This document shows positions 20,501 through 29,322 of a stretch of 64,000 nucleotides of DNA, in pieces; position 1 is the first letter of the stretch; every line of letters starts with the position of its first letter. The stretch is from assembly GCA_016714785.1 (NCBI GenBank), contig JADKCC010000002.1, forward strand, positions 434,001 to 498,000, written 5' to 3'. A program made the position numbers and the translations under genes. The DNA is from Saprospiraceae bacterium. GTDB taxonomy: Bacteria; Bacteroidota; Bacteroidia; Chitinophagales; Saprospiraceae. The notes beneath the pieces are model-generated. The model saw only the letters and a list, made by a program, of their open reading frames with translations, was not told the origin of the DNA and made no database searches.

Positions 20501-21138
20501 CTGGTGGAAATACGTCCAGTCCAGTTGTAAAAATCATGCCTGGTCAAGCGTTAACTGTAGTTGTAACCGATAAAATAAGCGGATGTAGTAAGGAAGTGTC
20601 ATATACACCAACAGTATTGCCATCTTTAGTAGTAACATTTACAGAGTCAAATATAGAGATTTCGCAAGGTAAGTCCACTGAGTTGGTCATCAAAAACCCA
20701 GTTGCTGACGCTGATTACCTTTGGAGTACAGGGGAAATGGGTACTTCTATCACGATTACACCATTAGAGACAACTACTTACACAGTTACAGTTACGGATA
20801 CAAACGGTTGTACTGGTATTGGTGTCATAACTGTAACAGTGCGTACAGTGACATGTACAGACAAAGACGAATATTTGCCCAATGCTTTTACACCAAATGG
20901 AGATACACACAATGATATTCTTTATGTAAAATCCAATGTCATTACTGAAATGACTTTAGTGATATACAATAGATGGGGCCAAGAAATGTTTAGTACTCAT
21001 AACATTACTGAAGGTTGGGATGGAAAGTCAAAACAAGGCGTATTGTTGTCTCCTGATGTTTATGCATATTACCTAAAAGCTACATGCGTTAATGGAGATA
21101 GTTTTATCAAAAAAGGAAATGTGAGTTTGTTAAAGTAA
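17513..21138 (+). CDS. Large PKD-domain surface protein with T9SS type B C-terminal domain, frameshifted near the N terminus
   Basis: After repair, about 1208 residues. Signal peptide, then ATHIIGGDMTYRF, the usual opening of Bacteroidota gliding-associated surface proteins. The first frame stops at 17909-17911. The other frame reads GGYIVAYQRCCRNGSLGNI, the expected continuation, so one base is missing near 17881-17890. PKD-like and Ig-like repeats follow (EWNFNFPSTDP, WTFGSGLS, WNFGDVNSN). The end has LPNAFTPNGDTHNDILYV and IYNRWGQEMFSTHNITEGWDG, the gliding-motility type B sorting domain. Likely a cell-surface adhesin exported by T9SS. Confidence 0.9.
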
Positions 21139-21216
21139 TACCTGATTATACAGTCTAAATGCTTCATCTTTAAGTAATTAGTACTGTCTCAGATGGGATG
21201 AAATTATTGCGATATT

Positions 21217-21250
21217 AAAGGAGTTCGGCTAGTCTGAGCTCCTTTTCTCA
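21217..21250 (+). terminator. Rho-independent terminator after the PKD protein gene
   Basis: AAAGGAGTTC at 21217-21226 pairs with GAGCTCCTTT at 21236-21245 (one G-U), loop 9 nt, then TCTCATTT. It closes the surface-protein block 78 nt after its stop. Confidence 0.75.
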
Positions 21251-21398
21251 TTTAGTAAATCAGAGTTAGATTGAAATTACTACTAAGATTTTGCGTCTGA
21301 CAAATTGAAGAGAATATTTTATTTAGGGTAATTATTTTGTACCTGTTAAGCGTACGCACATTTTTTACTATATTTACCCAAATATTTATATACGAGAC

Positions 21399-22928
21399 AT
21401 GACACCACCATTCAAAGTGACTGCATTTCTTGGAGCAATAAGTTTTCTTTTGATACTTATTTCCTGCAAGAACAAAATAGAAGACAAAGATTCAAATCTG
21501 TCAGCAACACAATATTACAAGGAACAATACAGACCTCAATACCACTACTCTCCTGACTCCATGTGGATGAATGATCCTAATGGTATGGTCTATTTTGATG
21601 GTGAATATCATCTATTTTACCAATATTATCCCGATTCTATTGTTTGGGGCCCGATGCACTGGGGCCATGCCGTGAGTAAAGATTTGATACATTGGAACCA
21701 TTTACCCATTGCTTTATATCCTGATAGTTTGGGATTAATATTTTCTGGAAGTACAGTTATAGACCATCTAAATACAGCTGGATTTGGTAAAGATGCGATG
21801 GTAGCCATTTTTACACATCATAATATGAATGGGGAAAAGGCTGGAAGAATTGATTTTCAATTCCAATCCATAGCTTATTCTTTGGATAATGCCCGAAGTT
21901 TTATCAAATATTCAGGTAATCCAGTGATAAAAAACACGGGCATTAAAGACTTTAGAGATCCAAAAGTAATATGGCACGAAAAGTCGCAAAAATGGGTTAT
22001 GGTATTAGCTGCTTATGACAAAGCTATGTTTTACTCTTCATCCAATCTCAAAGACTGGACTTACACAAGTGAATTTGGTATATCCGGTGATAATAGACTT
22101 TGGGAATGTCCAGACTTATTTCCTATCAAGGTAGAAGGTACGGATGAACTAAAATGGGTACTTATCACAAGTATCCAAAAAGATGGCCCTAATGGTGGTA
22201 CAGCTACTTCCTATTTTGTTGGAGATTTTGATGGGAAAAGTTTTGTAGGGAACAACAAAAACCAAAAATGGTTAGACTATGGTGCCGATAATTATGCACT
22301 TGTAACTTTCTCTAATATACCTGATGGCAGAACACTAGCCATAGGATGGATGTCCAATTGGCAATATGCTCAACAAGTACCTACAAAAAAATGGAGAAGT
22401 GCTATGACTATACCGCGCACCTTGCATTTGTATAAAGAAAATGGTGATTTTAGTCTGCGTTCTTGGCCAATTGCTGAATTAGACAAAATTAAAATATCTT
22501 CAGTCAAAAACACTAGAGTCAAAGACAGTATCATCACATCTATCGCTCCTACGAGTATGATTGAATTATCAGTTTTGATATCCCATGAAAGTACTTTCAA
22601 AGTTCGGTTATCTAACGATGAAAGCGAATATATTGACTTGGGCTACGACTCTGCTACCAATGAATTGTATTTAGACAGGACAAAAGCCGGTTTGAGTAAT
22701 TTTAATGAAACTTTTGCAGCTCGTCATACCTGTCCAAGGAATTATATGTCTGATACTTTGACTATGAAGTTATTATTAGACCATTCATCTATAGAAATGT
22801 TTTCTGACGATGGCCGAAGTGTGATGACAGATATATTTTTCCCGACAACACCATTTACAAAATTAGAAATTTTGGATGGCTCAAAAGTAATAGATTTAAA
22901 TATTGCAGAGCTAGAGAGTATATGGTAA
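21399..22928 (+). CDS. Glycoside hydrolase family 32 lipoprotein (levanase/fructanase type)
   Basis: 509 residues that hydrolyse beta-fructosyl bonds in levan, inulin or sucrose. The lipobox is LILISC (C23). The catalytic nucleophile lies in WMNDPNG (D59), the transition-state Asp in FRDPKV, and the acid/base Glu in LWECPDLF. A five-bladed propeller is followed by a C-terminal beta-sandwich (IDLNIAELESIW end). The lipid anchor points to extracellular or periplasmic action. No SusC/SusD pair or fructokinase is adjacent, although a PfkB kinase lies 12 kb away. The exact substrate is uncertain. Confidence 0.92.
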   Translation: MTPPFKVTAFLGAISFLLILISCKNKIEDKDSNLSATQYYKEQYRPQYHYSPDSMWMNDPNGMVYFDGEYHLFYQYYPDSIVWGPMHWGHAVSKDLIHWNHLPIALYPDSLGLIFSGSTVIDHLNTAGFGKDAMVAIFTHHNMNGEKAGRIDFQFQSIAYSLDNARSFIKYSGNPVIKNTGIKDFRDPKVIWHEKSQKWVMVLAAYDKAMFYSSSNLKDWTYTSEFGISGDNRLWECPDLFPIKVEGTDELKWVLITSIQKDGPNGGTATSYFVGDFDGKSFVGNNKNQKWLDYGADNYALVTFSNIPDGRTLAIGWMSNWQYAQQVPTKKWRSAMTIPRTLHLYKENGDFSLRSWPIAELDKIKISSVKNTRVKDSIITSIAPTSMIELSVLISHESTFKVRLSNDESEYIDLGYDSATNELYLDRTKAGLSNFNETFAARHTCPRNYMSDTLTMKLLLDHSSIEMFSDDGRSVMTDIFFPTTPFTKLEILDGSKVIDLNIAELESIW

Positions 22929-23067
22929 TAAAAGCTATAGTGTCCGTCGTGAAGGAGAGAAATCCCTTTTTTAAACCCAAATTATTGACAGTGCTAATTT
23001 GAATAAGTAGAATTAATCAATTGGTTTTTAATTCGATAAAAAGAGACAAGTACAAATAATAGTTTAT

Positions 23068-23400
23068 TTATTCACCGTTGACTGGAGCTAACTGAACTAT
23101 AAGACCGTCAATGACTTCAGTTATTTTGATCTGGCAACCAAGCCTAGAATTGGATTTTACAAAAAAAGCTTGATCAAGCATGTTTTCTTCATCTTCTGAT
23201 GGTTCTGACAGCTCATGATCACTTAAAACATATACATGACATGAAGCGCAAAGAGCCATACCACCACAAGTACCTTCTACTGGCAATTCATACGATTTGC
23301 ATACTTCCATCATATTCATAGCCATATCGGTAGGCGCTTCAAGGTTGTGTTCTATTCCTTCTCTATCCACGACAGTGACTTGAATAATATTATCTTGCAT
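23068..23400 (-). CDS. 2Fe-2S ferredoxin, adrenodoxin/ISC type
   Basis: 110-residue electron carrier. Cluster cysteines are C45, C51, C54 and C89 (CGGMALCASC, later RLGCQ), the C-X5-C-X2-C spacing of adrenodoxin-like ferredoxins rather than plant type. The middle helix is strongly acidic (ELSEPSEDEENM), as in partner-docking surfaces. The ferredoxin-NADP reductase gene lies 91 bp upstream on the same strand, so these are probably natural partners feeding Fe-S assembly or an oxygenase. Confidence 0.93.
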   Translation of the reverse strand: MQDNIIQVTVVDREGIEHNLEAPTDMAMNMMEVCKSYELPVEGTCGGMALCASCHVYVLSDHELSEPSEDEENMLDQAFFVKSNSRLGCQIKITEVIDGLIVQLAPVNGE

Positions 23401-23434
23401 GGAACTAATTTATTACTTTATTCATTAAAACGAA

Positions 23435-23442
23435 CAAAGTTA
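23435..23442 (-). promoter_or_regulatory. -7 promoter box TAACTTTG for ferredoxin
   Basis: Minus-strand TAACTTTG fits TAnnTTTG and lies 35 nt upstream of the ferredoxin ATG, so this gene can be expressed apart from the reductase. Confidence 0.6.
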
Positions 23443-23491
23443 GTGATTGACATCTGATAAGTTAGTGACTTATGTTACTTATTTTACAGAA

Positions 23492-24499
23492 TTATTCAAA
23501 ACCATTTACTCCTGCAACAGTCGTATATTTGAATGAAAGTTTTTGATCAGGGTAGATGTGCTTAAATGCTGATTGAATCATCAAAGTACCTTCATGAAAT
23601 CCACATAAAATAAGTTTTAATTTTCCCGGATAAGTATTAATATCTCCAATCGCATAAATGCCTGGTATATTTGTGCTATAATCTAAAGTATTGACTTTGA
23701 TGGCGTTATCCTCGATTTCTAATCCCCAATCTGCAATAGGACCTAACTTAGGAGCAAGGCCAAATAAAGGAATAAAATGATCAACCTGGTAATTATAATT
23801 TTCTTTTCCTTCTTCTTCTATCACTATTTCTTTAAGTACACTATCACCATTTAGACCAACTGCTTGCGCATTAGTGATGAGGTTTATTTTTCCTTTTTGA
23901 GCAAGATCCATGACTTTCTCTACAGAATCTAATGCTCCCCTAAAAGATGTCCTACGATGTACCAAGGCTACTTCATCTGCTATATCTGCCAGAATGATAC
24001 TCCAATCCAAGGCAGAGTCTCCGCCGCCTGCCACAAGTACCTTTTTGCCTCGATACTTTTCAGGATCTTTTATTACATAATCCACACCTTTATCTTCGTA
24101 AAAATCGATATTTTCAATTGGTGGTTTTCGTGGCTCAAAGCAACCTAAACCACCAGCAATAGCTACCACAGGTGCGTATATAATGGTACCTCTGCTGGTG
24201 GTTAGTTTAAATTTATTATCATCAGTTTTTTCTAACTTTTCCGCTCTTTCGCCAAGAGTAAATCCTGGTTTAAAAGGTTCTATTTGCTTCAATAAATTTT
24301 CAGTTAAATCTCCAGCCAATATACTTGGGTACCCAGGAATATCATAAATGGGTTTTTTGGGATAAATCTCATTTAACTGACCACCTGGCTGCCCGAGTGA
24401 ATCCACTAGATGGCATTTTAACTTCAATAATCCAGCCTCAAATACAGTAAACAAACCTACTGGTCCAGCCCCAATAATGAGAATATCTGTTTGAATCAT
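23492..24499 (-). CDS. Ferredoxin--NADP(+) reductase, thioredoxin-reductase-like type
   Basis: 335-residue flavoprotein. The FAD-binding GXGXXG is IIGAGPVGLF at the N terminus; the NADPH-binding motif is VAGGGDSALDW near residue 160. GIYAIGDINTYPGKLKLI near the C terminus contacts FAD. There is no CxxC redox pair, which separates it from thioredoxin reductase and places it with the YumC-type reductases found in Firmicutes and Bacteroidota. It would reduce the adjacent 2Fe-2S ferredoxin. Confidence 0.92.
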   Translation of the reverse strand: MIQTDILIIGAGPVGLFTVFEAGLLKLKCHLVDSLGQPGGQLNEIYPKKPIYDIPGYPSILAGDLTENLLKQIEPFKPGFTLGERAEKLEKTDDNKFKLTTSRGTIIYAPVVAIAGGLGCFEPRKPPIENIDFYEDKGVDYVIKDPEKYRGKKVLVAGGGDSALDWSIILADIADEVALVHRRTSFRGALDSVEKVMDLAQKGKINLITNAQAVGLNGDSVLKEIVIEEEGKENYNYQVDHFIPLFGLAPKLGPIADWGLEIEDNAIKVNTLDYSTNIPGIYAIGDINTYPGKLKLILCGFHEGTLMIQSAFKHIYPDQKLSFKYTTVAGVNGFE

Positions 24500-24577
24500 A
24501 ACGGAAATTTATATGAGAACTTAAAGTTGTACTAATTATTAAAAAGATTAAAAACACACTTTTTATAAACTAAGTTG

Positions 24578-24585
24578 CAAAAGTA
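24578..24585 (-). promoter_or_regulatory. -7 promoter box TACTTTTG for ferredoxin reductase
   Basis: Minus-strand match to TAnnTTTG, 78 nt before the reductase ATG. Confidence 0.55.
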
Positions 24586-24665
24586 TTTGGGTTTTGACTT
24601 TTGGTGCATGATCTTAAGTTATAATAATTATGATTTATATCATAGATAGACTAGGTATAAGTACT

Positions 24666-24673
24666 TAATTTTG
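24666..24673 (+). promoter_or_regulatory. -7 promoter box TAATTTTG for the 39-residue peptide gene
   Basis: Matches TAnnTTTG and lies 18 nt before the ATG at 24692. Its spacing supports the small gene being real. Confidence 0.55.
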
Positions 24674-24691
24674 TTGTTTTAAACCATTATT

Positions 24692-24811
24692 ATGACTAAT
24701 GTTTTAATTTTTATCATCATACTGCATCTAGTAGTAGGTTTTGGATTTATGATTTGGAAACTAAATGGTCCCGTGAAAGAAGATGATGATAACATAAAAG
24801 GAGAAACTTAA
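24692..24811 (+). CDS. 39-residue single-pass membrane peptide
   Basis: Reads MTNVLIFIIILHLVVGFGFM then IWKLNGPVKEDDDNIKGET. One hydrophobic helix of about 20 residues is followed by a short charged tail. It has its own -7 box and an isolated position between divergent neighbours. I do not recognise a named family. The shape is that of small regulatory or assembly membrane proteins (CcoS-like size, but no CcoS motif). It is shorter than usual gene-calling limits. Confidence 0.6.
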   Translation: MTNVLIFIIILHLVVGFGFMIWKLNGPVKEDDDNIKGET

Positions 24812-24844
24812 TTTTACACTCCCTTTACACTTTCAGCCATAATA

Positions 24845-26061
24845 CTAATCTCTCGCTCCAGCCTTTTTCCAGTTTTCAATCAACTTAAAATCTGGATATT
24901 GTTTAGTATATTCAAGATCTATAAGGATTTTATAGCCTTTTGCTATTTTACTGGTTACGACTTGCACCTTTTCTTTATAAGTATTCATATCAAAGGTTAC
25001 AATAGTATCAGAATAAGAAATTATTTCTTGATTCATTTGTATTACCTTATTTACATCTAATGGTTTACTATCCTTTTTTCTTTTGATTATTTGTACTGTT
25101 TCCACAAAAGTTTCAGGATCTAATGTAATTATTGTATCTAGCACTACAGGGATTGAATCGTTCAGAGAAATTACTGTTCTTTTAGGACTGCTTTTGGGAA
25201 TGTAGTAGGGCCTAAAGCTAAATAGTGCAAACACTGTAAGTAAGATAGGTATCATCATCAGATAACGATAACTAAGGTTTTGTTTGTTTTTTTGATGTGA
25301 CATCATGGCGATTCTTTTTTGGTGAATGAATAAAATTGATTAATTACTGCATTTTGATTTTTTGATTGCGCATGTTGGAGTAGAATATATCCATATTGTT
25401 CGTAAGTGTAAATGGCCGACATCTTTGCATCACATTCATACTCATGATTGAGTGCGATAGAATATCTTAACGCATAGGCTAAAGGATGAAACCAAAGTAA
25501 ACACTTGAATAGTTCTGCTATGAAGATGTCTATAGAGTGTTTTTGATGAATGTGTATTTTTTCATGTTCGATCAATATATTTTCTGTATTATTACTTGGG
25601 ATCAAAATGGTATTTAGGAAACTGGAAACTGGAAAATAAGGTACAATGGCTAATGTATATCCTTTGTGAAAGGTTTTATTTGCCTTTTTTAATATATTAT
25701 ACATACCGTAAAGTCGGAACATCAACTTTAATACCATCCAAGTCAAACCAGCTAAATAAAATATAAAGAATCCATTTTGAATAAAATAAGACTGCGCACT
25801 GACATCATCTTGACCACAATGCATGCAATTAGTTGTTGCAGAGGAAACAGTCACTAAAATGGGGAAAATATCTATGCCCATCAAAGGAACAAAAACAGCT
25901 AGCGCGATCGTGCCTAAAAGATAAATTCTATTGGCAGTAAATGTTACATCTTTAGAAAATAAAAAGTAGTAAGGCATATAAAGGCAACATACAACCAAAG
26001 ATGCCTTTAAGATATAATGCAGCTCTGAAATATAAGTGACCAAAGTTTGTATGAGAAGCAT
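24845..26061 (-). CDS. M56-family BlaR1/MecR1-like sensor peptidase, frameshifted
   Basis: Integral-membrane zinc metalloprotease of the BlaR1 type, about 405 residues after repair. Four hydrophobic helices flank a metalloprotease domain with IEHEKIHIHQ (HExxH) and NHEYECD (third ligand). The frame stops right after FYSFTKK. The next frame gives RIAMMSHQKNKQNLSYRYL, the usual continuation in this family, then another helix and a periplasmic tail. Adding one base to the six-T run at 25315-25320 joins them. The stop/start overlap (ATGA) would also permit coupling of two proteins. It is downstream of blaI and the OmpA-like gene. Confidence 0.82.
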
Positions 26062-26072
26062 ATTCTAATTTT

Positions 26073-27197
26073 TTAATTTTCAATAATTTCTATTTCAACT
26101 CTTCTGTTGTTACTTCTACCTTTGACGGTACTATTATTGTGGAAAGGATGTTGATCTCCATGTCCTTCCCATAAGATTCTATTTTTGCTAATTCCAGATT
26201 TTGATAAATAATGCGCAACAAATTGGGCTCTCATTTTAGATAAGTTAATGTTTGATTCTTTGTTACCTATGGAATCAGTGTGTCCATGCACACGTATGCG
26301 TATAGATGGATTTAATTTGAGAAAGGAAACCACAATATTTAATTGTTTAAATGATTTTTTATCATTTAGTATAGCACTTCCTGTTTTGAATTGTATTTGA
26401 TTTAGTGGAAAAATATCTTCTTGAGCCAAAACTCCATTTTTGTCAAATGTATCCAATTCATATAATTCTTCAATTAATACATCATCTATTTGATAATATC
26501 GATGTTTGTCAGAAATTGTTTCATTTGCATTGCTAAATTGGCCTAAGCATATTTTATTATATGTAGATTTAGGTGTAAAGTATTGTGAAATTTTTACCCA
26601 ATTTTTATCTGCAATTAACAAGTTGGTATCTACTTTTATTTGAGGATTGGCTGAAATCATCTCACAATCAGATGTTTTTATCAATGAATCTAGGTAAAAC
26701 AACATCCCAAATAGTGGATTTAATTTTTGGTCAAAATCTTTGGCTGGATCTGTATTTTTGGCCCTTCTAATCCAATATTCCACATAATAAGTCTTGTTAG
26801 GAACCAAATCTTTTAAAAGCTTCACTCCTATATATTCTCCCCAAGTAACTACATTACCATTAAAATCAGTAGCAGTTGATGACCTTATTCCTGCCGTATT
26901 TAATCCCGATTTGGGTGAAGAAACTTTTATAAATGGTTCAAAAAAGTCTGGTGTTATCAAGTCAGGTGAAGCTGAATTTACTGCTGTCCAATGTTTAATT
27001 TTTTCGTTGAATTGATTCGCATTTGAGAACTTTCCAATAGTTCCATTAATCTCCTCAAATCCAGGATTTGGTACTAAATTTTGGCAATAAACTATAGAAT
27101 TATAGGTAATCAACATAAACAGGATGGCACATCTCATAAATAATTTCTTTATTGACAATGCTAAAAGTTTCATAATAATTGTTGACATTGACATCAA
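26073..27197 (-). CDS. OmpA-family peptidoglycan-binding protein inside the blaI/blaR1 operon
   Basis: 374 residues. A signal sequence ends ...NSIVYCQ. Residues ~40-250 look like a carbohydrate-binding-type sandwich (NLVPNPGFEEINGTIGKFSN ... YYVEYWIRRA). The C-terminal OmpA domain (FKTGSAILNDKKSF, VHGHTDSIGNKESNINLSKMRA, NNRRVEIEI) would hold peptidoglycan. Its ATG overlaps the blaI stop by 4 bp, so the two are translationally coupled. Between a BlaI repressor and a BlaR1 sensor, it may be the target of a wall-stress response (inference). Confidence 0.85.
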   Translation of the reverse strand: MMSMSTIIMKLLALSIKKLFMRCAILFMLITYNSIVYCQNLVPNPGFEEINGTIGKFSNANQFNEKIKHWTAVNSASPDLITPDFFEPFIKVSSPKSGLNTAGIRSSTATDFNGNVVTWGEYIGVKLLKDLVPNKTYYVEYWIRRAKNTDPAKDFDQKLNPLFGMLFYLDSLIKTSDCEMISANPQIKVDTNLLIADKNWVKISQYFTPKSTYNKICLGQFSNANETISDKHRYYQIDDVLIEELYELDTFDKNGVLAQEDIFPLNQIQFKTGSAILNDKKSFKQLNIVVSFLKLNPSIRIRVHGHTDSIGNKESNINLSKMRAQFVAHYLSKSGISKNRILWEGHGDQHPFHNNSTVKGRSNNRRVEIEIIEN

Positions 27198-27544
27198 TTT
27201 TTAAGCGATTTGACCATTTCTTCCAATTCTTTAATATCTATTTTTTCTTCTTCCATAAAATAGGATAGTAATGAAGAACTATTTCCACCCAAGTATTGAT
27301 GATAAAACTTACTAAATATCGATTTGTTAAATTGTTTTTGCTCAATGATTGGATAATACTGATGCGATTTGCCAAAAACATGGTATGCAAGCCACCCGTC
27401 TTTTTCGAGTTTGCGAATGGTGGAAAGAATAGTGTTGTATGGTGGTTTTGGTTCGTCAAGATAGGCAATGATTTCTTTAGGGAAGGCCTTACCCAATTTC
27501 CAAAATAGGTTCATTATTTGTTCTTCTAGCGTATTCAGCGTCAT
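27194..27544 (-). CDS. BlaI/MecI/CopY-family transcriptional repressor
   Basis: 116 residues: winged helix (LNTLEEQIMNLFWKLGKAFPKEIIAYL, NTILSTIRKLEKDGWL), then a dimerisation tail rich in Phe, Tyr and acidic residues. BlaI proteins bind a dyad in their own promoter and are inactivated when a BlaR1-type protease senses cell-wall damage or beta-lactam. A matching dyad lies in the -33 region of its promoter. It is the first gene of a three-gene operon with an OmpA protein and BlaR1. No beta-lactamase is adjacent. Confidence 0.92.
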   Translation of the reverse strand: MTLNTLEEQIMNLFWKLGKAFPKEIIAYLDEPKPPYNTILSTIRKLEKDGWLAYHVFGKSHQYYPIIEQKQFNKSIFSKFYHQYLGGNSSSLLSYFMEEEKIDIKELEEMVKSLKN

Positions 27545-27561
27545 GATATTTTTATTTATTG

Positions 27562-27569
27562 CAAATATA
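27562..27569 (-). promoter_or_regulatory. -7 promoter box TATATTTG of the blaI operon
   Basis: Minus-strand match to TAnnTTTG, 17 nt upstream of the blaI ATG. Confidence 0.65.
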
Positions 27570-27585
27570 ACTACATTTTGATTTA

Positions 27586-27606
27586 TATAACGAAATTATC
27601 GTTATA
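27586..27606. promoter_or_regulatory. Probable BlaI operator (21 bp dyad)
   Basis: TATAACGA, five bases, then TCGTTATA: perfect 8 bp arms. It starts 16 bp upstream of the -7 box and so covers the expected -33 region, where a bound dimer would block RNA polymerase. The link to BlaI is inferred from position. Confidence 0.65.
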
Positions 27607-27756
27607 ATATTGTGATTTTCGTTTTTATTTTTATTCTAAACTAGCAAAATGAACTAATGCATAAGGAAAAAGAGTTTTTATTTCAATTCTATCATAAAAA
27701 TATCTTCAATTTCGTAAACTTAATTACCTTTAACCCTATAAAGAAATACTGAAACA

Positions 27757-29313
27757 ATGCTTTCAAAAACGTATGCTAGTGCAGTACATGGTGTAGAAGC
27801 TCAGACTATCACCGTAGAGGTAAATGCGGGTGGTACAGTGGCCGCCGGTAAACAAATGTATTTTCTGGTAGGATTGCCTGACAATGCTGTAAAAGAAGGA
27901 TGGCAGCGGATAGAAGCAGCTATCAAAAATATAAAACTGAACGTGCCACGAGTAAAGTTGGTCGTAAATCTAGCTCCTGCTGATATACGTAAAGAGGGAT
28001 CGGCCTACGACCTACCCATAGCCATGGGTATTTTGGCATCAACTGGTCAAGTAAAATCTGATGATCTAGACAAAATCATATTTATGGGTGAAGTGGCTTT
28101 AGATGGCGAATTGCGACCAATCAAAGGAGCATTACCCATTGCAATTCAAGCAAGAAAAGAAGGCTACAGAGCTTTCATTTTGCCCAAAGCCAATGCTCGC
28201 GAAGCAGCTATAGTTAAAGGTATTGATGTATTTGGGATTGAAAATATAAGAGAAGCCATTGATTACCTAAATGGAGATAAGGAACTGACACCGCTGGTAT
28301 ATGATACAAGGGAAGTTTTTCAAGATACATCCAATCAATATGCTGTCAATTTTAGTGATGTAAAAGGCCAAGAAAATATCAAGCGAGCACTAGAGCTGGC
28401 AGCAGCTGGAGGGCACAATGTCATATTGATAGGTCCACCAGGTGCAGGCAAAACTATGTTGGCCAGGCGATTGCCGACCATACTGCCACCACTCAATCTT
28501 TATGAGGCACTGGAGACCACAAAAATCCATTCTGTAGCGGGCATACTTGGCGAAGACTCTTCATTAGTAACCGAACGTCCATTCAGAGCACCACATCATA
28601 CAATAAGTGATGTGGCATTGGTAGGCGGAGGATCCAATCCAAATCCCGGAGAAATCTCCCTAGCACACAATGGCGTTTTGTTTTTGGATGAGCTGCCAGA
28701 GTTTAAGCGACAAGTTCTAGAGGTCATGCGTCAGCCTATGGAAGAACGCAAAGTGACTATTTCGAGGGCCAAAATTTCTGTGGATTATCCATCAAGTTTT
28801 ATGCTTATAGCATCCATGAATCCATGTCCATGTGGATTTTACAATCATCCAGAAAAAGAATGCGTGTGTGGTCCAGGTGTAGTTAAAAAATATTTAACTA
28901 AGATTTCGGGGCCACTATTGGATAGAATAGATCTTCATGTAGAAGTGACTCCTGTAGGTTATGATGAATTGTCAAATCATGAATATACTGCCGAACCAAG
29001 TGAAAAAATAGTAGAGCGAGTTATCAAAGCAAGAGAGATACAAAATGAAAGATTTAAAGATCAACTAGGCATTTTTAACAACGCACAAATGCCTAGCCGT
29101 ATGGTAAGAGATGTATGTGCATTGACCCCAGCAGGAGCCAATTTATTAAAGACGGCCATGAACAGATTGCAACTTTCTGCCCGGGCCTATGACCGAATAC
29201 TGAAAGTGGCTAGAACAGGCGCAGATCTTGCTGGTAGCCCAGATATAAAAATAGAACATCTTGCTGAAGCGATCCAATATAGAAGTTTGGATAGAGAAGG
29301 ATGGGCGGGCTAG
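27757..29313 (+). CDS. comM: YifB/ComM-family Mg-chelatase-like AAA+ ATPase
   Basis: 518 residues. An N-terminal Lon-protease-like (S5-fold) domain (residues ~20-170) precedes the AAA+ module: Walker A GPPGAGKTML, Walker B GVLFLDELPEF, and SMNPCPCGFYNHPEKECVCG, the Cys-rich insert typical of the family. A C-terminal Mg-chelatase domain ends the protein (LSARAYDRILKVARTGADL). In naturally transformable bacteria ComM is a branch-migration helicase during integration of imported DNA. It converges on PBP1A with a 9 bp gap. Confidence 0.93.
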   Translation: MLSKTYASAVHGVEAQTITVEVNAGGTVAAGKQMYFLVGLPDNAVKEGWQRIEAAIKNIKLNVPRVKLVVNLAPADIRKEGSAYDLPIAMGILASTGQVKSDDLDKIIFMGEVALDGELRPIKGALPIAIQARKEGYRAFILPKANAREAAIVKGIDVFGIENIREAIDYLNGDKELTPLVYDTREVFQDTSNQYAVNFSDVKGQENIKRALELAAAGGHNVILIGPPGAGKTMLARRLPTILPPLNLYEALETTKIHSVAGILGEDSSLVTERPFRAPHHTISDVALVGGGSNPNPGEISLAHNGVLFLDELPEFKRQVLEVMRQPMEERKVTISRAKISVDYPSSFMLIASMNPCPCGFYNHPEKECVCGPGVVKKYLTKISGPLLDRIDLHVEVTPVGYDELSNHEYTAEPSEKIVERVIKAREIQNERFKDQLGIFNNAQMPSRMVRDVCALTPAGANLLKTAMNRLQLSARAYDRILKVARTGADLAGSPDIKIEHLAEAIQYRSLDREGWAG

Positions 29314-29322
29314 TATAGTAAC

